From Varroa destructor (taxonomy: Eukaryota > Arthropoda > Arachnida > Mesostigmata > Varroidae), in the NCBI RefSeq assembly GCF_002443255.2, contig NW_019211455.1, positions 39,971,449 to 40,035,448 on the forward strand: a stretch of DNA of 64,000 nucleotides, in the 5' to 3' direction. Made by a program: the position numbers and the translations under genes. Of the stretch, positions 1 through 11,900 are shown piece after piece. The notes under the pieces are model-generated. The model saw nothing but the letters and a program-made list of their open reading frames with translations. It was not told the DNA's origin and did no database searches. Position 1 is the first letter of the stretch. Each line of letters starts with the position of its first letter.

Positions 1-1091
1 AGCTACCACACATAACCAGATTCCGCGCTGCGGCTCCTAAAGGAGCACAAGCGCTCCATGCCCCACCCAGATAGTTTCGACGGTCTGGTGCAGGGAGTTC
101 GTCTGAATCGGAAAATTAAGCTCAAACGAGCAAATGAAGAAGATACCGATGGGCGAGGTGATCCCGTTCTCTAACGGAAAATCTTTCCCTATATAACCAT
201 TACGATGATAAACCGCTGCAGCGAACATTAACTGTTGATACCTACGCCAGCCCAGCTTAACCGTTGCCGTAATTTCCGTCTCCCGTCTCAATGCTGTAAG
301 GGCCACGAATGAGGAAAAAAAAGTAATGATTTGGAAAAAAGCCAATGCTCTAATGTTATCATTTTGATACATTCTCTCGTAACACAGCCACGACTGCTAC
401 TACTACACCCGTAGACTGTTTCCGTAACGTCGGTAGCTGCAACATCAGACATCCGTGATGATTTTTAGCGTATTAGAGTGATCACAACGTATGAGCTATT
501 ACCTCTGTGAAAGTTTGCCGGTTCAGTTTTATCTATTTTTGGGGCTTGGATGGAGAGACGGTGTTTCTGAGGTGTTCGACCCCGACGGTTTTTGCGCACC
601 GCTCTTTTGCTTCTTGTTGCTGGGGTTTTTCGCAAGTGGGAGCCCTTTTGAGTCTGTCGTCGGTCTACTCTTCCGGTGAGTCTTCATGAGGAGGACTGCG
701 TCGCCACCAATCATTCGCTTAAGGTTTCTAGGAACGAATCGGAGTCCAGTGCGTTAGGATGAGAAAATGAATCGTGGAATTGAGCCTTTGGAAGGAACGG
801 GCGAAAAGTAAGAAGATCTGCCCCCAGCTATCAGCGGCAGATTTTGCAGAGAAGTGAACAGACGACTCGTCCACGGAAATTTATACAACGATTACGGTGC
901 CGAACAAAGTAGCTACTCGCTTAGTGCCTGGTTTTTTAGTTCCAGCTACATTACACCTGGCTTAAAGTGGAAGAATACCACAGAGGATGTCTATACGTTT
1001 TCTCGTGACAACTAGAGCAAGTGTCATAGCTCTGTCGTGATATGTACTTTTGGCTGGGGCAGATACTCTCTCCGGGTAATTATAGGGGCGG
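1..1091. other. Unassigned sequence, left edge
   Basis: I see no supported gene, repeat or regulatory module here. Open frames on both strands are short (the longest about 111 codons on the minus strand at 37-372), overlap each other and lack convincing splice or start signals. Intronic or intergenic sequence is the simplest reading. Confidence 0.5.
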
Positions 1092-1098
1092 ATCTACT

Positions 1099-1122
1099 TA
1101 TATATATATATATATATATATA
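1099..1122. repeat. (TA)12 microsatellite with self-complementary flanks
   Basis: An uninterrupted TA dinucleotide run of 12 units. Its flanks are complementary: ATCTACT at 1092-1098 and AGTAGAT at 1124-1130 can pair, so the whole 1092-1130 segment is a cruciform-prone inverted repeat and not just a slippage tract. Confidence 0.95.
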
Positions 1123-1285
1123 GAGTAGATAAGTATAGTACAATGTTGTAAAATACATGTTTCGGTTACGATGAGATCGATGGTGGCGTCGCACGCTACA
1201 ATGACGTCTGGCATGAAAATAACAGCGTGGTGTCGTTTATCGCAACGGGTTGGATTACGATCCCGTATGCTGTGTATACATACAT

Positions 1286-1353
1286 AGTAGGAGTGGTAGC
1301 TATATAATCACAATAATAATTATTATTGTTATTATGTGCAGACCACTCCTACT
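1286..1353. repeat. 68-bp near-perfect inverted repeat (hairpin or MITE-like)
   Basis: The two 34-nt halves are inverted copies. The outer 12 bp (AGTAGGAGTGGT at 1286-1297 and ACCACTCCTACT at 1342-1353) are perfect. The inner 22 bp differ at six positions and end in a perfect 18-bp palindrome at 1311-1328. There is effectively no loop. A T-run follows the right end. I see no clear target-site duplication, so a miniature transposon is possible but not shown. A foldback produced by local rearrangement is the alternative. Confidence 0.85.
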
Positions 1354-1548
1354 TTTTTTTTTCGGGCGAACGTGAATCGCATGACAGTACTAATAATTAT
1401 AATCGCATACTCTATAAACGAATTAATAAGTAAAAATCCCACCGGTTTGTGAGCCCTGCGAGATTAAGACCATAATCCCTAATAGCCATGTGTTATTTAG
1501 GAAATAACAAGCAAATACTGGTTACTGCAATGTACAACATGCAGTTCG

Positions 1549-1584
1549 CTTACGATTGTCTGTGTTTTGCGATTTCAGGTAATG
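1549..1584 (+). promoter_or_regulatory. Weak candidate recursive splice site
   Basis: A T-rich stretch ends in TTTCAG at 1573-1578 and is followed at once by GTAATG. A CTTAC branch-like motif lies at 1549-1553, 26 nt upstream of the AG. The form matches the stronger juxtaposed 3'/5' splice sites at 24795, 33247 and 49161. The GTAATG donor half is weaker and the pyrimidine tract is interrupted, so chance is a serious alternative. Confidence 0.2.
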
Positions 1585-1881
1585 TACGATTTTTGGGCTA
1601 GTACCAAAGAGCAGATTAAGTAAAGCAGAAAACGACGAGTCCGTGACCGATATTCGTACGTCGCGTCACTAACCCGATGCCGCAAGAGGGCAAAAAATAA
1701 AACTGGTAGAGTAGTATCAGACTTTATGACGCAGAATCCTGAAGGGGGTAGGATCGCTTCCTGCCTCCTTCGCTGCAGCGTCATTCCGGACCAGTTCACC
1801 CCATCGATTGGGAACCGCCGATTGCCTACACACGATGTAGTCCCAACGATCTCAGGTCAATTCGAAGGTAAACAGGAGACA

Positions 1882-2131
1882 TTAACTGCGCCACCGTTTA
1901 AAGAAATAAGAAGTACAGATGTGTCGATCGAAACGGTTGGAGCGCTTTTTGATCGAGGGAAACGCTCGCTTGTGTATGGTTCTGTATTCTACCAGCAGAA
2001 TATGCCTGTGTAACAGGATGCAATAAGACAGAGGTTTCTGATAAGGAGATAGGAGGTCTATCAACGTGTCAGCGTCGATAATTTGAGATGGCAATGAGCG
2101 AAGGAAAGGAGAAGGGGGCAACCTTTGAGGA
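1882..2131 (-). CDS. Candidate terminal coding exon of a two-exon minus-strand gene
   Basis: Product not recognised. An ATG-initiated minus frame runs from 2184 to the stop at 1882 (100 codons). An internal acceptor (TTCAG with AG at 2133-2132) would make 2131-1882 an exon carrying one nucleotide plus 82 sense codons. Counted by hand over the 100-codon frame, G+C is about 46, 35 and 54% at codon positions 1, 2 and 3, a coding-like order. Joined to the small exon at 2595-2530 the phase is exact (AG plus T completes a serine codon) and a 100-residue product results. The protein would be basic toward its end, with no signal peptide or recognised domain. The acceptor has only a modest pyrimidine tract and I found no AATAAA close behind the stop. 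An overlapping plus-strand ATG frame (1726-2013) competes. Confidence 0.22.
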
Positions 2132-2529
2132 CTGAAGCCTATGTGGATCGTATTGAACGGCGTTATTTGCTTCGGGACCAGCATTCCGAAAGCAGTGCCT
2201 TACCCCGTCGAAAATCAAGAAGAATTTCTTTTTCTGCATTAAAAAAAGGGATATTTTCGCAATATGCAGTTGGTAGCTTACACACTTGGCTAGTACGGAT
2301 ATGCTTCAGCGACAATAGGGAGCGACTGTTAGACTTCTCCTGGGAAAGGGAATATACAGGAAGATGTAGTGAATCCTGTGTATTACGCTACTGTCCATGA
2401 AACAGAATTATCTGCAGTAGTATCGGTAACAGCGTCGAGGCGTTCGCGGAACTAATAAACGAAGAATCCAGATAAACCAACAAGGCTCAATGGCATGTGT
2501 TCTTCCCCTACTGAATAATGAGAACTCAC

Positions 2530-2595
2530 CTTGACATGAAGTGAGTGTATGAAGGAAAATGCCTTATTTTGCTTGTGTTCATTTTGGTTCTACTG
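2530..2595 (-). CDS. Candidate first coding exon, NAGNAG acceptor and AAG|GTGAGT donor
   Basis: Read on the minus strand, a pyrimidine-rich tract (TTTCTAGCTTTTGCAG) gives an acceptor with AG at 2597-2596. A second AG three bases on makes it a NAGNAG tandem acceptor. A start ATG lies at 2582-2580 with A at -3. The exon ends at 2530 in a full-consensus donor, AAG followed by GTGAGT, with GT at 2529-2528. The exon encodes 17 residues starting MNTSKIRHFPSY plus two nucleotides, and it is in phase with the exon ending at 1882. Either splice word could arise once by chance in 64 kb. The joint occurrence with an ATG and a matching phase is the argument. Function unknown. Confidence 0.25.
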
Positions 2596-2600
2596 CTGCA

Positions 2601-5600
2601 AAAGCTAGAAACGTTTGAAGTTTATGTGCTGTCAGAGAGATGACAAGATCTTACGAGCAGGTTTAGCTGAATTGCGTTCCTTCCCTTTTTTTTCTGTTCC
2701 GTTTTCTGAATAGAGTCATCGCGAAGAGGAGTAATTTGAGCAAAAGTTTTCCTTCGCCTACGAGAAAATTGAAGTGGTATAATGAGGACTAACCAAAGAG
2801 ACAGGCAGATAAAAAGTTGCTGAGCAGACCAAGGTGTCAGCAAACTTGAATCTACCAAACCGATGCAAAGGAAAAGAAAGGGCAGGGCCTAGGCTTGAAA
2901 AAATAGCCATAATAAAACAATGCCCCGAGGAGCCAGTGGACGTGGAGAGCTTCCTCAGAGGCTCGGGTTGCTCAGTCGCCTTTAAGGCTGTTCACATTAT
3001 TATTATTATCGTCGTTCTGTTCGCGTTCGTGCACGTTATTATTTCTCACTCCTACCGATGGTTATACATCGCAAACTGTTGCTGTTGATTTGCTGTGAGA
3101 GAGGAGCAACAGGTGTCTGGAGCCTAACAACCTAGCTCGTGCTAGAAATCAAAGATATTATACAACTGTTCATAGCAGTGTGTTTCGCCATCAGTTGACG
3201 AGAAGGTTTGCTCGTTTATTGGTCCACGTGCTGCGTCAAAACTGACTCTGTATGAGCCGCACCGGTTGCGTATGGAAATTACGTCACTCCCGCCGCTGAC
3301 CTTCTTGCTCTGCCGAGCGGGAAATCGCGCAAAGGCACGTAGGAATAGCGTTTGGTCGCGGCGGCAGCACATCCGGGGTCAGTGGTGGAGTTCGTTGGCG
3401 GGAGCCGTTGAAAAACGGGAAGATCAGCCAATACCGAAAGTCAACATATGAAAATGATGTACCTCGGAAAGCACAAAAGTAGGAGAAAAGTCATTGAAAC
3501 GAATGATGGCGAGGCACGAAGAACGAACACCGGTAGCAGCAGCAGCCGCCTCTGGTATTGACTTCGGCAATATAGGAGTGGGTTGAGATAAGTGGAAAAA
3601 GAAGACGCAACGTATGAGTGGCATCACTGAGGAACAAAAACGGAAAAAATAGTAAAGAAAAAGGGCGAGCAGGTTCACAGGGAGGATGCAGAGGACACAT
3701 CGGTTAAAACTGACGGCAAACTTGGTGTCTGGTAGCAAGCCTGCGTTTCAGTCAAAACCTCAGTACTAAATGAGAGAGTTAAAAGGATCATCATTGTGAG
3801 GCTCGCGAAGCACAAACAACAGCTCTGGCAGTCTCTGCATGGTATTTGGAACCTCGAAAAAAGCCGAACAAAACAAAATGAAGCTCCGAAATCGAGGGAG
3901 TTAGAGCCGTATCTGGAAAGCTGACGGAAAGAGCGGAAGCGAGCACTGAAGTAGTTGAGCGGACCAGGAGTAGATGACATTAACATATTCATTCATTGAT
4001 GACCACCTCTGTGTTCTGCTGCGTACGTTAGTGTACGTGTTGATCTGTCGATCGAGTGGTCGTACCTTTGTCGCGTTCCTCCGTGTTCATGGCCCGTCTT
4101 GTTTTTCGTTTAGCAATCATTGAACGTGGACGTGCAAGATCTATAGACTAGGACAGCTAGCCGTTAAATACCGCCTACGACCACAGAAGAGGCCAGCAGT
4201 AACGGCAATGGTAGCTAAAGCGACGGGTGCAATAGATTTATCCTACCCGAAGAAATACGTTAATTGTCGCGTGGCTGTCCTTTGTAGTTTTTTGCCTACA
4301 TTGGCACGGTGCCGGTTCCTGTCTCAGCTTTGAACTGTCTAGTTCGGGTGTTGGCTAGCGTAGACAAGTAACTGTGTCAGAGTGATGCTAATCAAAGTTC
4401 GTTTTGGATACAGGTTCCTGCTTAGTGCATTATAACCAGTAATAATATACTCCTTCATTGGCTCTTTCCTAGTTTAATGGATGAATACGACACAGGAAAG
4501 CTGCAGCGCTTGCTAGTAGGTGTGTGTCGAGAAGCGTACGGTAGACGTGAAAGCATCGGAGGCGCTTTCTTCTCAAAGAGTTTGCATTACGCTGCCACCG
4601 GCAAAGCGACTCGGGAAACAGGTGAACTGACCTCTGAAGAAGAATGTGGTGTCGGTAGCGTTACTCCGCTTCTATGGTTCATCAGCCAGGCCTCTATCGA
4701 GCTGACCAGGTGCCGGAACCAAGCGTTTGGACTAGGAGAGGAACTCTTAAAGAGTTTCGTCTTTCCGTGGTTATGGCCGTCTCCCTAGTTGTTAGGCACG
4801 GCTTGGTCTTGGTCCGTGTGGTGGGTTCTCGCTTGCTTGCCTGGGCTTGTTGGGAAAAGTGGGCCTAGCCCATGGGAGAAGTGGGATCGAAAGAAGTTAG
4901 GATGAGGCTGAAAGAATATGCAAGGATGAGGGGTTATGTTGAGATTCAGACTCGCTTGAGACGTATGCCAAGCAGAACGCGATTTGCATACTAGATTAAT
5001 CCTGTGCGAAGCGAGCGCAAACGAGTGAGTTTGTTGGTTAGCTCATTCCTTGCTGGATTGTTCAAACTAGCCTTGGCTGTTGCCGCAGCTATTGAAGCGC
5101 ATTCTGCCGACTGACGATCAGTCAAAATACTACTCGGACTACCGTAGTCAAGGGCTTAAGATAGACCTTTATTTGGTTTAAGGAAAGGCGTACGCTATTC
5201 ATTCACTTTGCCCATCAGCCCTCGTCTCGTCGTTGTCGATGATGAAAGCAAGTTCGTTTGGACAAATTTACAGCACACAGGTTTCGATATAGGACAACCG
5301 ATGTCCTTCTACGCGTACTAGTCGTAGCAGTAAAAGCAGTGCTACCTATGTGTTCTGCTAAGACACTTCATTGCTTCTAAGGTTGTTTCCGCTCTCCGCG
5401 CGATCCGTGGACGGCTAACATTGACTAATATGAAAACTTGTCATGGAAACCCTTTTAAAAGAAGAAATGCATTATTAAGTTTCACCATGCCTGAATGGTC
5501 TACCATAACCCTGGATATTTAGATGGATATCAGCAGGTGTTGTGGATGTCGTATTAAAAAGCCAACATTTTCTGCATACCGGTGGGGGCAGTAATGAGAC

Positions 5601-6712
5601 AAACCGTTTCGCTAGTGATTGGTTAGAAAGCAGTTTTTAACTGCTATGTTCTATTGAATTATGAGGTCTGGTTGTGAAGCGGCAGAAGCAGGACGCAATA
5701 ATGGGGCTGCTGAGCGTTCATTATGGGCCGGTAACAACCGACTGATAATAGCTAAATTAGGCAGTTGAGATAACTTTGGATCTCTAATTAGTATTATTAA
5801 TACAGCTTCTAATCAAAACAGAAACAACGTGAACCGCCAAGAAGTACTATGCAATCTTTCTCACGATGCGGCGGGTATTTGGCTAGCCACGAAGATATGT
5901 CTGCTTAGTTTCTACAGGCTACAACCGTGTACATAAGTAACTCATAATTATGATATGGTTAAATATATCGATTTTTACGTTGCTCGCACAGAGCAGGTCT
6001 TTATCTTATACGAGCAATAGGTTCGTGTGCAAGTCATGAGCTTTTGTTATGGAGCTCTTACGGCTCTGTACGGTAAAAACCTGTCGAACGTTATTTTAAC
6101 AAAAGTTTCTATTAATTAAACTTACGATGTTGTTGTTCATGTGGACTATAGGAAATGTTGTAGCATTCTGTTAGAATTTTCTACCAGCCGTCAGCCAAGG
6201 AAAATATGTTATATTAAAGTAGTCCAGTAATACCTTACTACAACCACTTGAGGAAATTATGCGTCAATAACTAACTGTAAAAGCACGGAAAAGTATTGAT
6301 CATAAAGGTTCTACCGGTAGGAAATTTGAATTTGTGATAACTGCGTTGAAACTTACTGGAACTGGTATATCGTTTAACAAAATGGCGGCCAATCAGCCTG
6401 AAGAGTCACTTAAGAAGGAACATCGTAAGGACTGCTGATTTTCCTTTTTAGTCCGAGCTTACCATCAAACAAACGAGCTATCAACTGCACGCTTGTCACG
6501 GTTCGTTGCACTGTCTACAAAAAATAGGCAGCAGGTGACAGCATAAAACGAAACACTCTGGCTGAGTCTAAAACAGGACTTGTATCGTACAGAATTGTTT
6601 TCTGGCTGCTGCGAATTCTCCTAGCAGAACGAGGCCTTGCTCCTGCGACTTTGTTCTTGGCCTCCTACGTGTTCAGACGCGTTCGATTTACATGTTCAGG
6701 CAAAATCGAGGA
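2601..6712. other. Unassigned sequence with pyrimidine/purine asymmetric patches
   Basis: No gene is supported. The sequence is A/G-rich on the plus strand around 3580-3670; read on the minus strand this gives a strong polypyrimidine acceptor with AG at 3628-3627 and an ATG at 3624 opening 66 codons to 3424. That frame is Phe/Ala/Pro-rich and has neutral codon-position composition, so I do not call it. Frames at 4477-4868 are short and overlapping. From 4870 to 6700 I see nothing but AT-rich unique sequence. Confidence 0.5.
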
Positions 6713-6722
6713 GGGGGGGGGG
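6713..6722 (+). repeat. G10 homopolymer
   Basis: Ten consecutive G residues on the plus strand, extended to the left by GAGGA. A second run of exactly ten G lies at 7899-7908. Long G runs are rarer than A/T runs in this window, so the pair stands out. Confidence 0.95.
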
Positions 6723-7394
6723 TCAGGCAGCGAAGGTGGTTGGTGACACAAGGCGAGATTGAACTAGGAATAAAGCGGACAGGAACTTTTAATGCAGGCG
6801 GAGACTTTCGCTAGATAAATTTTTATCTCTATACAAAAGGATCTGCAAATGCTGAACTAATCTAAAAAGTGGCCGGTAATCAAAATATGTATATATTTTA
6901 AAGTTGCAACCAGTAGCAGCGGATGTCTATCACGTATGTAGTATCACACGGTATCTGACAAGAAGTATTTTAGAAGTTACAGCGAATCTACGTGCATACT
7001 ATTAATATATAGTGTATAATTAAATTAATAGGAAAAACAGATTTTTCCATGCAGCAGGCTGGCAGTCTTTAGGCTTGCTCTTTGAAGATTTTAAAAACCC
7101 ACGAATGGAAGAAGCATTCGTCTGGGAAGGCAAAATATCTCAGTAGCCGTGTCAGCACGTAGCTTGTGCTGCATTAAAATTGGGGTGCGAAGAGGGCTAA
7201 CGTGAGAGTGTCAGCCACGAGTGCAGCAGACCAGTCTACCTACCTACTTTCTCCTTGTAATATGAGGTGAAAGTAACCCCATCTGATCCACACACATCGC
7301 TCCTATGCAAGCGATAAGACATAATCAAAATGGGCTGATTTTTATACTGGATGGTTGTGAGGAACAGGGAATCCGATCTAAGGATTTTGACAAA

Positions 7395-7414
7395 GCAATT
7401 GGCAATTGGCAATC
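7395..7414. repeat. Short tandem heptamer, GCAATTG x2.9
   Basis: Two perfect head-to-tail copies of GCAATTG (7395-7401 and 7402-7408) are followed by a partial third, GCAATC. The unit contains the palindrome CAATTG. Probably replication slippage. Confidence 0.85.
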
Positions 7415-7898
7415 TTTTCCGTGCTCATCCGCGTGTTGAAGGCTGTTGTTCGCCGCACACAAAAACAGTTGTTAAAATTTGCCGTATTTAAAATGTTAAG
7501 AATAATAGCTAGTAAAATATCTACATCTAATTGAGTTTGGTCCGAACCCTGTCGTAGGACGATGTGTATGTACTAGGGGGTGACAACTGAAGACAAACAC
7601 GATTTTTCGCTGCCCAAACTGATATCAGTGTTACTTTGAATTGCATGTATGAATGAAAGGGTCTATCCTTTCATAGAGCTTTGATAGAGTCAGTCTTGAC
7701 TTATATGTACATATACATGTGTTGTATTATAAGTTATGTTGGCAACCGCGTAATTAAATGGACCTTGATCTCACAACGGCGACACAGACAGATACTACAA
7801 ACATACCATATCTAGTCATATGCAAAGTGATTCCCGCAGCTCAGCTTCATATCTGCTTGAGAAACAGCACCTAAGGTCTCCCTTAGATGTGGCGGTAT

Positions 7899-7908
7899 GG
7901 GGGGGGGG
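7899..7908 (+). repeat. G10 homopolymer
   Basis: Ten consecutive G residues, the second such run within 1.2 kb. Together with the quadruplex motif at 8955-8977 it gives the 6.7-9.0 kb segment an unusual plus-strand G-run content. Confidence 0.95.
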
Positions 7909-8149
7909 TCTGGCTGTTCGCTTATCTCGCCAGCTACCAGCCGTTCTCTAATGATATGTCTGTTGCCCTTTGGAGCGTAAATCATCTCCGACAGTCTTAG
8001 TTTTGGTACACAGTATTCTGGTTTTTCCTTCTACCCCACTTTCACCGAACACGCAGTTTGCCCTCATTTGAGTGCACGAAACCGTATGCAACCTTTTAAG
8101 CAATAATTGTCTAACAAAGTGAACGCGCCTCGGGATGCACTGTAGGCAT

Positions 8150-8163
8150 TCATCACGTGATGA
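8150..8163. promoter_or_regulatory. 14-bp palindrome with extended E-box core
   Basis: TCATCACGTGATGA is a perfect 14-bp palindrome centred on CACGTG. Its TCACGTGA core is the form preferred by some bHLH-ZIP factors (USF, MITF/TFE class) in animals. It opens a G+C- and CpG-rich stretch that continues to about 8.9 kb. The motif is seen directly; binding and function are inference. Confidence 0.4.
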
Positions 8164-8345
8164 TAAAGCCGCTCGCCGTACGCGACACTAGTGCAACGCT
8201 ATGACCTTACAGATCTGAGGGACTCTGCTGTTGTGGCACCGTGTTTGCCCCTTCTGAAATAGTCGTTTTCTTCACAAGGCGCAAAACCCCTGCCATGGTT
8301 AGCGGCTGCGCGAATTCAGCCTCGGCGGTTTGGGTGGAGTCTTGA

Positions 8346-8576
8346 CGAAGCGGCAGCGCCGGATCCGCTGATACAGTTCGTCCTCATATGCCAAGATGGC
8401 TCCTGAGTGACGCCTTTGAGCCTATCTTACCGACGATGGTTCCGTATACCGCCAGCAGCAACGGCTGTTCGACTAGGACCAGACACTTCGCAGGGCTAAG
8501 GCACCGCTGGCAGTCCAAACGATGTGAAGCCTGCTTCTCCTGTAAGCTCGTTCGGCGGCTTTGTTTTCCCGCTTAG
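8346..8576 (+). other. GC-rich open frame, possible exon, not assignable
   Basis: A frame open from after the TGA at 8343-8345 to the TAG at 8574-8576, with ATG at 8388 (62 codons from there). Third-position G+C is about 63%, but second-position G+C is about as high, so the frame shows regional base composition and not clear codon bias. The translated product is Cys/Arg-rich at its end and not recognised. No strong flanking splice sites were seen. It sits 0.2 kb downstream of the E-box palindrome. Confidence 0.12.
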
Positions 8577-8954
8577 TCGCTCTCCTCCTGTTCTACGATG
8601 GAAGTTTGCCCCTTGCAAGCCATGTCAATTATGCACTACTTCGCTAACTAGTATTACAAGGCACGGGGGCAATGGTAATTCTTCTCTTCGTCTCTTGCGT
8701 GAGAAAACTTATAGAAGAGTGTCATAGTCACTTCCTACGCGTGTTGTCAGCCTGTAGACGGCTGACAGAAGCGCAGCTCGGCTAGTCTCTCTACGTGACT
8801 CCTTCTCGGTGCTAGTATTGGCCTCGGTCGCCGTTCGTCCGAAAAGTCCTCGGTGTTGGCGCATTTTTTAACTCGACCGTCCAGAGACGACGACCAGCTG
8901 CAACTTAATAGTTCGAAAAGAACGTATGGGCAATAGTGATACTGCTATAATCTT

Positions 8955-8977
8955 GGGGGGCAGGGGACGGGGTAGGG
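8955..8977 (+). promoter_or_regulatory. Canonical G-quadruplex motif
   Basis: Four G-runs (G6, G4, G4, G3) are separated by the two-base loops CA, AC and TA. This satisfies the G3+N1-7 rule with very short loops, which favours a stable parallel quadruplex. It is the only perfect four-run motif I noticed. It ends the CpG-rich 8.15-8.98 kb stretch. A promoter-proximal or transcript-level role would be speculation. Confidence 0.7.
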
Positions 8978-11900
8978 TTAAGGACCAGAATCAACGAAAG
9001 GATGCCAGTGGCTAGTCAGAGCGAAAAGGCAACGATCCCTGCATTAGCATACTTATTTTTGCAAAATGTACGCTGTCTTTATGCAACGCGCGAGGGGCTA
9101 TGCGTCTTCATGGTACGCAGACTTTGCGAATTAGATGAATACCTCTGGTGTAATTAGGACATCAGCCTTTAGCCACAGCGTGAATTCTAGCACAAACCGT
9201 ATCTAAATGTAAGCCTGCTGTCTGAAGTACGTCGGTAATTACTATGCCAGATAGAGTGCTAGCCCATTTCGCCATTTTCTTTGCCGTTCCTAGTACATTC
9301 TGTACACACATAGGACCGATATGAACTCTATGGAAGGCCGTGTGAGAGTTGCTGATCCATGCCTGACAGGCCGTAACCGCGGCTTACGCATATGATAAAG
9401 CAGCGATAAGGTCCCTGCGGCTGTTTTGGAGCAATCGTATGACAAGTACCTACAGAAACCATCATTAGCACCACCGCCAGTATTCCTGTTTGATTCTAAC
9501 GATGATGATGGTGCGTGCTTGCGTTTCTGCGCAATACACCGCATGGGACTGCTTCTTAAGGTATGAGGAAAAATAATAGAGATCAATATTTGCATTATAC
9601 ATGCTCTATATACATGTACTGGTATTTCAATAGGCTTTCTGTGATAGGATGAATTCATCTTCTATGACACATAATCTTCACCGTTGAGGCTCTGTGGAGA
9701 TTCACCAAATTTTATTGTGTGCACTACGGAGGCCATGTGTTTGTATACAAATGTATAGTTTATCAAAGCTAGTATGTATAATATAGGATAACGAGAAAGA
9801 TTACCCAATACATCGTGTATCGGACAGGAACATTAGCTTACCTTTTCGATTTGAATAGCGGGGCGTCGTAAAGACACACGCCTACCTACTGTTCTAGCCT
9901 TAGTTCGAAAAGTATTTGCTCAAAGGTCAGTCGTTACATCTATATGTCAGTGTTTACATCTATCTATTGAACCTGATTTTTCTTTCCTTTATTCTGTCAT
10001 CACACTTACATTGGTCACCGTATTGTTGCATTGATTGCATTCAGTTTACGTATCTCCATAGTACCATCTGTCGAATGAATGATCGCGTTCATACTGTCAG
10101 TTCATTATGGAAATCTTGTCTTTTTTGGCACCTTTTGAACAACGCCGTTGTTCTAAAAAACGTTGTTATCCTAAAAAATCTCGATTTAATCCAGGCGTCC
10201 TCTTGCTGTCTTATTAGAAGCAATAAACAGACGTTCGTGAGGTGTTGTGCCGACCATGTGAACTGCTACCCCCTCCTCACGTAGATTCGCGGTACTGCAT
10301 CTGCCTCCAATTATTCAGAATCAGCGGAAATCTTCTTTTTCATTTTGAAAAAAACCGAAGAAGTAAAGTTTGCTTGGCGATGCTTGAGTTTAGGGGCATT
10401 CGATATACGCAACTGAGACATTTCCTTAGACAAGCATAGAAGTACCACCGTGCTAGCTAACGGATAGCGGATAAGAAGTCGTATAGTTAGAAATACAGGG
10501 AACAAATTTCCTTTTCATAGGAACGCTGAAACTCTTGCGGATGTAGTTACGGACTCGTCGATTTCGATGAACGAACGGATTATTGAGATCAAATGATCCT
10601 CTCATTAATATATCCCTTCAGGATAGTGTTAAACTTATCAGATTGTTGTCGTCATCGCTGATCTCGCCTCGGTGAGAAGTGCGTCTTCGTCAAGCACCCG
10701 TTAAAACCCAACGGCCCAGCTCGTTCATCCGAACGCTTCATCTGTTGACGTAGAATGCTTACAGTAACTCAAGACTCTAACAATATCTTTTTCTTAGTCG
10801 GCAATAGGTAGACAGCAGTCGATGGTAGAAGGTGCCCATCAACTAACCCGTCGCGCAGTGAACGGTGGAGCATGAACGCCGGCTAAAGGTTTGCCTCCAG
10901 CTTCGTTGTATATAACGTAAGTGTATTCGTAACGTTCTGTTTGTGACGCGCGGCAGACATCAGGGTTCGGCGGAAGGGGTCGACGCATAGGGTGAATAGT
11001 AATTTGGTTGGTTTGTTTCTGTTTCCTCCAAAAGTTCATCAGCGTAGGTCCTTGTGCGCAGGCGACCATTCTGATGGAGGCGTGATCGAAGATTGTTAAA
11101 AGGAATCGATGCTGTTGTTTTACAGTAACTGAACCGATATTACTATGCCTTAATCAAGATCAAAGACACGTCGAGATTGACTTGTATAGGCATAAAATAA
11201 AGGCGCATCTACAGAGAACATCTTCGTGATAGTTTACTTTAAACGTGTATATATACGTGCGGCATACTTCCATGTATAAATGAATTTCTGTTTCACCTAT
11301 AGAAATCACTAATTATTAATATCATTGAAAACAGACTATTTGTTCTATTATCCCAACCTACGATAACTATATCGGAAACGCAAAAAAAAATTACTAAAAA
11401 ATGAACTGATGCAACGTTACGCATTGGTATCACCACTAGACAGACAAATCGATCTATCATTATTATCCAATGTAGAAACAAGCATATGAAAACAGAGACT
11501 CTCCAGCCTCCAGAGAAATTGCTATCTCCTAGCATATATATAGCATCTATAGCATATATATTGTAACGTAACTCGCTCGGATATTGCTGACATCTGCCCA
11601 TATGCATAATAATGTATGGCACGCTGTTATGTTTGCTATTTGTTGCCAGAGTTTCATGACAACTGCTAATTATTCATTGATGCTTACTAGATGGCTTTAG
11701 CCGTTCGTGTTATAACCTATTGGTACGCTCGGTTGCGCTGCCTTGCCATAACGTGCACCGGCAGAAGCTAATAGCGGACCTGATCTTCTTCTTCGGCTAT
11801 TTTCAAACTGAACGACTTCGGTATTCTGAGCATATCGAACCTCTCTTCTGTATGAGCAGTGTCGAAGGATCATGCTAGCAATGTGTTCCGTTGATTCCAC

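Noticed and set aside
3424..3626. Minus-strand 66-codon frame directly behind a very strong acceptor (AG at 3628-3627, ATG at 3624)
   Set aside because: The surrounding purine/pyrimidine asymmetry explains the acceptor, codon-position composition is neutral, and no donor or poly(A) signal follows.
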